Below, piece by piece: positions 59,330-64,000 of a stretch of 64,000 nucleotides of DNA. The translations under genes were made by a program, and so were the position numbers. Within the stretch, counting starts at the first letter, position 1. Each line of letters starts with the position of its first letter. The DNA comes from Paenibacillus_D tarimensis_A (GTDB lineage: Bacteria; Bacillota; Bacilli; Paenibacillales; Paenibacillaceae): the NCBI GenBank assembly GCA_041281825.1, contig CP166298.1:2914001-2978000 (forward strand), written 5' to 3'. Under the pieces are notes generated by a model. That model ran no database searches and was not told the DNA's origin. It saw only the letters and a list, made by a program, of their open reading frames with translations.

Positions 59330-60886
59330 GTGCATTGGGCGAAAATAATTGCGAGTCAACTAATCCAGAATCACCCGGAGAGACATACATTTGTGTGTGC
59401 ATCAGGGATCAGTCCGTCTGGGTCGGTACACATCGGAAATTTCAGGGAAATTGTAACCACTTATTTCGTAACTAAGGCGCTTGTGAATTCCGGAAAAAAC
59501 GTACGGTTTATTTTCTCATGGGACGACTTCGATCGGTTCCGGAAGGTTCCCATTAATGTAGATCCCACCTTTGAAAAGTATATTGGAATGCCGTATTCGG
59601 AAGTTCCGTGCCCCTTCGGATGCCATTCTTCCTATGCAGAACACTTCGAGAAAGAATTCGAAAATGATTTGGCAGCTTTTAACATTAAACCCGAGTTTAT
59701 ATATCAAAGCCAAGAATATCAATCAAAAAGATACAATCCATCCATTCTTCATGCGTTAAAGAACAGGAAAGAAATTTATGACATTTTGATGGCATTTAAA
59801 ACAGGCGACGCCAGTGAAGAAGAGAGGGCTTCTTTTTTTCCAATTAGTGTATACTGTGAGGTTTGCAGAAAGGACACAACCACTATCCTATCCTTTGAGG
59901 GACAATCTGAGATCCTAAGCTATCACTGTACATGTGGTAACCAAGCCAGTCTTTCTATACCTCATGCAACGAATATTAAATTACAATGGAAAATTGATTG
60001 GCCGATGCGTTGGAGTATGGAGGATGTCCAATTTGAACCAGGGGGCCGAGACCATTCATCTGAAACAGGTAGTTACAATGTGTCAAAAATTATATCTGAA
60101 AAAATTTTTAATAATCCGCCGCCTTTGTATGTCCCGTATGAATTTATCAGCATCAAAGGTAGTCACGCAAAAATGTCTAGTTCTTCCGGGAACAATTACA
60201 CTCCCAAAGATCTTTTGAGCGTATACGCCCCTGAAAATATTCTATTCATGTTTGCCAAATATCAACCAAACGCTGCATTCAATATTGGAATGGATGAAGA
60301 TGTAATCCGGAACTATACGGAATTTGATCGGTATCGGGATGGTTACCATTTATCGTCTCTGACCAGCGAAATCAAAGAAGCAGTAGATCTTTCCATGATG
60401 AGTGAGATTGAAATGAAAATGCCAAAATTCAATCAGGTGGCAAGTATATTACCGTTGGTAAACTTCGATACCAAATTAGTGCAAGACATTTTATGTCGAA
60501 ACGGAGAAGATTATTCTGTAGAGCAGGTTGAACAAATCGCAAAACGAGCGGAACACTGGATCAAATATTGGTATCCCCAAAAACTAATCACTGTGAATCA
60601 GAGCAAAGATATTGACTTTTATGGTACTTTAAGTTTGAGTGAACGTAAATGGATTAAAGATTTTTGCAACTTGATAAGAAATGACAATAACGAAGAACAT
60701 CTAATGGGGAAAATTTACGCGATTTGCCATGATGAAGATAAGAAAATAATGAAGAATAATCAAAGGAAACTATTTAGAATTATCTACAAATTAGTACTTA
60801 ACAGTGATGAGGGACCTCGAATCCCTTTGTTAATTCAAGCGGTAGGAGTGAATGAGATGTTATATTTACTGGAGATTAACCAGTAG
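59330..60886 (+). CDS. lysS: Class I lysyl-tRNA synthetase
   Basis: A 518-residue synthetase of the class I (archaeal-type) LysRS family, not the usual bacterial class II enzyme. The Rossmann signature is SPSGSVHIGNFRE (HIGN at 34-37) and the second motif is SHAKMSSSSGN (KMSKS-like). Paired Cys in CEVCRKD and CTCGNQ form a zinc-finger-like insert. The C-terminal helical anticodon-binding domain begins about residue 340. The GTG at 59330 follows GAGGTGA. It charges tRNA-Lys. Its T-box leader makes it respond to lysine or tRNA-Lys charging; some bacilli carry it beside a class II LysRS and use both in stationary phase. Confidence 0.93.
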   Translation: MHWAKIIASQLIQNHPERHTFVCASGISPSGSVHIGNFREIVTTYFVTKALVNSGKNVRFIFSWDDFDRFRKVPINVDPTFEKYIGMPYSEVPCPFGCHSSYAEHFEKEFENDLAAFNIKPEFIYQSQEYQSKRYNPSILHALKNRKEIYDILMAFKTGDASEEERASFFPISVYCEVCRKDTTTILSFEGQSEILSYHCTCGNQASLSIPHATNIKLQWKIDWPMRWSMEDVQFEPGGRDHSSETGSYNVSKIISEKIFNNPPPLYVPYEFISIKGSHAKMSSSSGNNYTPKDLLSVYAPENILFMFAKYQPNAAFNIGMDEDVIRNYTEFDRYRDGYHLSSLTSEIKEAVDLSMMSEIEMKMPKFNQVASILPLVNFDTKLVQDILCRNGEDYSVEQVEQIAKRAEHWIKYWYPQKLITVNQSKDIDFYGTLSLSERKWIKDFCNLIRNDNNEEHLMGKIYAICHDEDKKIMKNNQRKLFRIIYKLVLNSDEGPRIPLLIQAVGVNEMLYLLEINQ

Positions 60887-60900
60887 GATGGGAGTAAAGC

Positions 60901-60928
60901 GGCTGCCGAACCATTTCCGTCGGCAGCC
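60901..60928 (+). terminator. Hairpin after the LysRS gene
   Basis: GGCTGCCGA / TCGGCAGCC with a 10-nt loop but no T-run after it. It probably stabilises or partly terminates the LysRS transcript. A better terminator follows at 61098. Confidence 0.5.
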
Positions 60929-61097
60929 GGCTACGCTACTGGCAGGATAACGACAAAATAAGGAAACCGCTATATCATCGTAAATCAATGCATTCTCTAT
61001 TTGATCGAATCCATATGTTGGCTCCGCACGAGGTTCACTTTGAATGCGAGCTGCGCGTATCCAGGCTGACAATTAATTTATGCTCGTTGTAATTAAC

Positions 61098-61120
61098 ATC
61101 GCCACAGGCGATTTTTTTTA
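61098..61120 (+). terminator. Second terminator downstream of LysRS
   Basis: ATCGCC, ACA loop, GGCGAT, then a long T-run. The stretch from 60929 to 61356 otherwise contains only the intergenic repeat listed next. Confidence 0.8.
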
Positions 61121-61148
61121 TATTTGGAGCGAAAATCAGGAATTCGAC

Positions 61149-61208
61149 CAAGTTCTTGTCATCAACCAATGTCGGGGGACAAGAACATATACCGTTTGCC
61201 GATTCATG
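61149..61208 (+). repeat. Intergenic repeat, copy A
   Basis: CAAGTTCTTGTC (61149-61160), ACCAA, GACAAGAACATA (61188-61199) and CCGTTTGCCGAT. The first and third blocks are inverted relative to each other. The same blocks, with ~22 extra bases between them, recur in copy B. Confidence 0.5.
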
Positions 61209-61356
61209 ATAAGAACAAATCCCGGATATCAGCATTTCGTTTGACTGGAATTAGCTCAACTGAAAATCGATACTTTAGTATCTATAATTTTATACGGTAT
61301 TGCATATAAACTGAATGCAAATAAACAAATCATCATATTGTACCTGGGAGGATAAA

Positions 61357-61761
61357 ATGAATATAAAAGATAATACCATCAAAATTAGTATGAAAGAGAA
61401 ACTTTCAACTTTATGGATCGTAGTAATGTTTTTTATGGTGTTTGCGGATATACTTTCCTTTATGACCCCAGGATTTCTAAAGCAAATAGTGGATGGAACA
61501 ACAGATGTAAAAATCACTCATGGGCTATTGCTTGTATTTTCAGTATTATTAGCAATACCTATCTCAATGATCTATTTATCTCGTGTTTTGAAGTATACAA
61601 TTAATCGCTTGGCAAATATCATAGCTTCATTAGTAACTATTTTGTTTGTTATAGCGGGTGGTTCGCTATATCTTCATTATATTTTTTTTGCGTCGATAGA
61701 AACTTTGTGTATGTTCCTAATCATCTGGAATGCATGGAAATGGCCCAAACAGCATGAATAA
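61357..61761 (+). CDS. DUF6326-family membrane protein
   Basis: A 134-residue protein with four membrane helices (WIVVMFFMVFADILSFMTP, GLLLVFSVLLAIPISMIYLS, LANIIASLVTILFVIAGGSL and YIFFASIETLCMFLIIWNAW) and a short basic tail. The segment order and MVFADILSFM fit the DUF6326 family as I remember it. The ATG follows TGGGAGG. Function unknown; it stands alone. Confidence 0.7.
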   Translation: MNIKDNTIKISMKEKLSTLWIVVMFFMVFADILSFMTPGFLKQIVDGTTDVKITHGLLLVFSVLLAIPISMIYLSRVLKYTINRLANIIASLVTILFVIAGGSLYLHYIFFASIETLCMFLIIWNAWKWPKQHE

Positions 61762-61891
61762 GCAGCGTTTGTCGAGGAAGTGAGTAATTATCGGTTCATA
61801 CTTCAGTGGAGTCGGGACAAATGAGAAATCGTTCTAACCGTTGGAATATCCTAACTCCAGTGGAAGAATCAATTGCATAGAAACTTATGTT

Positions 61892-61914
61892 CCGCGCAGT
61901 GCGCGGTTTTTTAT
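61892..61914 (+). terminator. Terminator after the DUF6326 gene
   Basis: CCGCGC, AGT loop, GCGCGG and TTTTTTA. Confidence 0.85.
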
Positions 61915-61923
61915 TTTATGCAT

Positions 61924-62006
61924 GCAAGTTCTTGTCCTTTGACCAAAACAAGTACTTGCATTGTTTGCTGATTAAGGATAAGAACATACTCGTTTCCGAT
62001 GCGCGG
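61924..62006 (+). repeat. Intergenic repeat, copy B, with a hairpin
   Basis: GCAAGTTCTTGT and ACAAGTACTTGC form an 11-of-12 inverted repeat, followed by GATAAGAACATACTCGTTTCCGATG. It shares the blocks of copy A. Confidence 0.5.
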
Positions 62007-62145
62007 CACCAATACAACAATAAAAGGTGGGTAGGACGCTTTCAACCACCCTGATAATATCTGAAGCTAGGAGCCAAATGGCATAATATCAATAGTTAAC
62101 ACACGTAGCTGACTGACAGTTTTCATGTGGAGTTTAAAAACGTTG

Positions 62146-62198
62146 TTGACAGGACACCAAAAGGTGTCTTATAATCAAAGCGTCACTAAATGGTGTCC
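62146..62198 (+). promoter_or_regulatory. Promoter and two operators of the DoxX/ArsR/SRPBCC operon
   Basis: TTGACA (62146-62151), 18 bp, TATAAT (62170-62175). The perfect palindrome GACACCAAAAGGTGTC (62153-62168) fills the spacer, so a bound repressor would block polymerase. A second copy with 13 of 16 matches, GTCACTAAATGGTGTC (62182-62197), lies 29 bp downstream on nearly the same helix face. The ArsR encoded in the operon is the natural ligand. Confidence 0.8.
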
Positions 62199-62272
62199 AA
62201 TTAGGAGTTAGTCATTCAGAAAGGTTGGAACCTGAATAACTTTCACTTGAAACAATTATGAGGAGGAAACAA

Positions 62273-62695
62273 ATGAGCAGGTTTATCGGTACGGAAACAA
62301 CCGCGAAAGTACAAACCCAGCCTCGAGGAAAAATGATTGCTTATTGGACAGTTACTCTACTGCTCTCGGCTGCTGTTCTGTTAAGTGGAATCGGGCAACT
62401 GATGCAATATGGGGGAAACGTCGAGTTAGTGAAGAATCTTGGTTACCCATTATACATCTTGACTATTCTCGGCATTTGGAAAGTGCTTGGTGTCATCGCT
62501 CTCGTCGTGCCGGGTTTTCCTCGGCTTAAAGAATGGGCTCACGCTGGCATCTTCTTTTTAATGATTGGTGCGGCTTTATCTCATGTGTGTGCTAACGATT
62601 ATGGCGATTACGGGTTTTATATTATCCTTCCGCTTTTATATGCTGCGCTCAATATCGCCTCGTGGGCGCTACGTCCGAAGAGCCGCAAACTTTAA
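62273..62695 (+). CDS. DoxX-like membrane protein
   Basis: A 140-residue protein with four membrane helices (MIAYWTVTLLLSAAVLLSGI, PLYILTILGIWKVLGVIALV, LKEWAHAGIFFLMIGAALSH and IILPLLYAALNIASWAL) in the DoxX_2 pattern, including GIWKVLGVIALVVPGFPRLKEWA. Such proteins are linked to redox and thiol-stress homeostasis. The ATG at 62273 follows AGGAGG. It is the first gene of an ArsR-regulated operon. Confidence 0.85.
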   Translation: MSRFIGTETTAKVQTQPRGKMIAYWTVTLLLSAAVLLSGIGQLMQYGGNVELVKNLGYPLYILTILGIWKVLGVIALVVPGFPRLKEWAHAGIFFLMIGAALSHVCANDYGDYGFYIILPLLYAALNIASWALRPKSRKL

Positions 62696-62775
62696 GGAGG
62701 TGGTCAAAATAACGATTGTCCCTTCGTACCGCCAAAGATTTCTACTACAGAAAAAACGATTTAGGAGGGGGTGTT

Positions 62776-63105
62776 GTGAGCGAGAACAACCGGTTGCGGG
62801 ATGTGTTTGACGCGATTGCAGATCCAACTAGGCGCCGACTGATTCGTCTGTTAGCAGAGGCAGAGGAGATACCGCTTCATGAATTAACGGCGCAGTTCCC
62901 AATGGGCCGTACAGCGGTATCCAAGCATTTGACAATCCTTAAAGAGGCCGGACTGGTACTTGACCGAAAAGTCGGCAGAGAAACGCGCTTTAGGCTAAAC
63001 GCTTCTCCACTCAGAGAAATTCAAGATTGGGTGGCTTTCTACAGCAAATTCTGGAGTACGAATATGATGCGCTTGAAACAACTTTTAGAGGAGGAAGAAG
63101 AATGA
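62776..63105 (+). CDS. ArsR-family transcriptional repressor
   Basis: A 109-residue winged-helix regulator: RDVFDAIADPTRRRLIRLLA, then HELTAQFPMGRTAVSKHLTI and LKEAGLVLDRKVGRETRFRL. The Cys metal site of metal-sensing ArsR proteins is absent, as in the ArsR members that travel with SRPBCC proteins. A GTG at 62776 follows AGGAGGGG. It probably binds the two GACACC-GGTGTC operators of its own operon. It overlaps the SRPBCC gene by ATGA. Confidence 0.92.
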   Translation: MSENNRLRDVFDAIADPTRRRLIRLLAEAEEIPLHELTAQFPMGRTAVSKHLTILKEAGLVLDRKVGRETRFRLNASPLREIQDWVAFYSKFWSTNMMRLKQLLEEEEE

Positions 63106-63524
63106 GTTTAACGTTATCTATGGATTTTCAGTTCACGACATCGATCGAGAAGCTTTGGTCCGCCTTAACCGATTCAAGCAAGCTTGCCAAGTGGGTGGCC
63201 AACATCCACACCGGTCAGGCGATGGATAATGATTTTAAGCCCGTCGTAGGACACCGTTTTCAGTTTCGCACTCAGCCGACCGAATGGTGGGATGGAATTA
63301 TTGATGGTGAAGTGCTTATCGTGGACGCACCAAACCGGGTGTCCTATACCTGGGCCAGCGGAGGGGAGAAGCACACGATCACCTGGACGCTGCAGGATTT
63401 AGGGGATGGAAAGGTTAACCTTCATCTCGAACAAACGGGAATCTCAAACGCTCAAGCACTCGAAGGCGCTAAGTATGGCTGGGGTAAATGGTGCGGCGAG
63501 CTTAAAAAGGTGTTGGAACAGTAA
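63102..63524 (+). CDS. SRPBCC-domain (AHSA1-like) protein
   Basis: A 140-residue START/Bet v1-like lipid- or small-molecule-binding protein: MDFQFTTSIEKLWSALTDSS, KLAKWVAN, NRVSYTWASGGEKHTITWTL and TGISNAQALEGAKYGWGKWC. Its ATG overlaps the ArsR stop (ATGA, 63102-63105), the usual ArsR-SRPBCC pairing. It may supply the ligand-sensing step or use the inducing compound. No gene-specific function is known. Confidence 0.9.
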   Translation: MSLTLSMDFQFTTSIEKLWSALTDSSKLAKWVANIHTGQAMDNDFKPVVGHRFQFRTQPTEWWDGIIDGEVLIVDAPNRVSYTWASGGEKHTITWTLQDLGDGKVNLHLEQTGISNAQALEGAKYGWGKWCGELKKVLEQ

Positions 63525-63533
63525 CCTTATTCG

Positions 63534-63600
63534 GTACAAAAACGGGAAAGAATCTGAACTATTGAGAATGATCATTCTTGACTGTCAGTCGAAAAATTGA
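63534..63600 (+). pseudogene. Short remnant paralogous to the downstream YdeI-like gene
   Basis: The frame YKNGKESELLRMIILDCQSK then N and a stop aligns with KKWKEEFEMLRNIVLDCELT of the next gene, with clear nucleotide similarity around TTGAGAA-A--ATT-TTCTTGACTG. It seems to be what is left of a tandem duplicate. Confidence 0.55.
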
Positions 63601-63616
63601 AGAGGGGTGTACCTTG

Positions 63617-64000
63617 ATGACAAAAGGTGAAAGGAATCCTAAAATTGACCCATTTTTTAGCAAGGCTAAAAAGTGGAAGGAAGAATTCGAGATGTTGAGA
63701 AATATTGTTCTTGACTGCGAGCTGACCGAAGACTTTAAGTGGATGCATCCTTGTTACACGTTTGAGAATAAAAACATCGTTTTAATACATGGATTTAAAG
63801 AATACTGCGCGCTTTTGTTTCATAAAGGTGCCTTGTTAAAAGATCCCCATGGGATCCTCATCCAACAAACGGATAATGTACAGGCGGCGCGCCAGATTCG
63901 GTTTACCAATGTTCAACAAATAGATGAGATGCAGCTTATCTTGAAAGCTTATATTGATGAAGCCATTGAAGTTGAAAAAGCCGGTTTGGAGGTGAACTAT
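63617..64000 (+). CDS. YdeI/DUF1801-type protein (3' end cut by window edge)
   Basis: 128 codons are visible without a stop. NPKIDPFFSKAKKWKEEFEM, LRNIVLDCELTEDFKWMHPC, YTFENKNIVLIHGFKEYCAL and LLFHKGALLKDPHGILIQQT match YdeI-like proteins, a DUF1801 group of about 195 residues. The region RQIRFTNVQQIDEMQLILKA leads into the C-terminal part that is missing. The ATG at 63617 has GAGGGG upstream. It lies 92 bp after the SRPBCC gene, perhaps still within that operon. Function is poorly known. Confidence 0.85.
   Translation, partial: MTKGERNPKIDPFFSKAKKWKEEFEMLRNIVLDCELTEDFKWMHPCYTFENKNIVLIHGFKEYCALLFHKGALLKDPHGILIQQTDNVQAARQIRFTNVQQIDEMQLILKAYIDEAIEVEKAGLEVNY

Overview
The window looks like chromosomal DNA of a spore-forming, saprophytic Firmicute, most likely a member of the Paenibacillaceae. 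The grounds are strong AGGAGG-type ribosome binding sites, a three-gene GerA/GerC/GerB germinant receptor operon, a T-box leader in front of a class I lysyl-tRNA synthetase, many intrinsic terminators, and a plant-polysaccharide repertoire (GH42, GH78 and GH9 glycosidases, AraC-type regulators). This placement is inference from gene content; there is no rRNA or tRNA gene in the window to test it.

Layout. 1-10.6 kb is metabolic: a truncated ThDP enzyme, a membrane protein with a gluconate-2-dehydrogenase-type subunit and GMC oxidoreductase, a membrane HEXXH protease, an SGNH hydrolase, a GH42 beta-galactosidase behind repeated TCGCAA boxes, an M42 aminopeptidase and a lipoprotein serpin. 10.8-16.1 kb is one signalling and transport locus: secreted protein, ABC ATPase, permease, histidine kinase, response regulator and a tiny sigma-like ORF. 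17.0-24.0 kb is a visibly GC-richer three-gene cassette: a 1382-residue protein ending in fourteen His-Xaa-Asp repeats, an endonuclease/exonuclease/phosphatase-fold protein resembling CdtB, and a radical SAM/SPASM enzyme with a long unassigned C-terminal region. This is the best candidate here for an undescribed system, by analogy with repeat-protein/radical-SAM maturation systems such as His-Xaa-Ser.

24.3-34.1 kb carries an ECF sigma factor fused to a probable BtrH/C39-like domain and preceded by a coupled leader ORF, a VOC protein with two sandwich-like domains, an AraC regulator divergent from a GH78 rhamnosidase, and an SNF2/SWIM helicase. 34.4-39.4 kb holds a deletion scar joining halves of a catE-like and an hxlR-like gene, then the germination operon. 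39.2-45.1 kb holds a GEMM riboswitch, a cupin protein, a metallophosphoesterase, an alpha-carbonic anhydrase, a one-chain histidine kinase/response regulator and a DinB-family protein.

From about 45 kb onward the DNA is more AT-rich and accessory. It contains an AAA ATPase, a possible HhH-GPD protein, broken GNAT, APH, AraC and SDR genes, a flavin amine oxidase, a second nearly identical GEMM riboswitch, a GH9 cellulase, the T-box-controlled class I LysRS, and an ArsR-controlled DoxX/ArsR/SRPBCC operon followed by a YdeI-like gene that runs off the end. Two families of intergenic repeats are present: a three-copy element with an exact 50-bp period at 16.7 and 50.9 kb, and a hairpin-forming pair at 61.15 and 61.92 kb.
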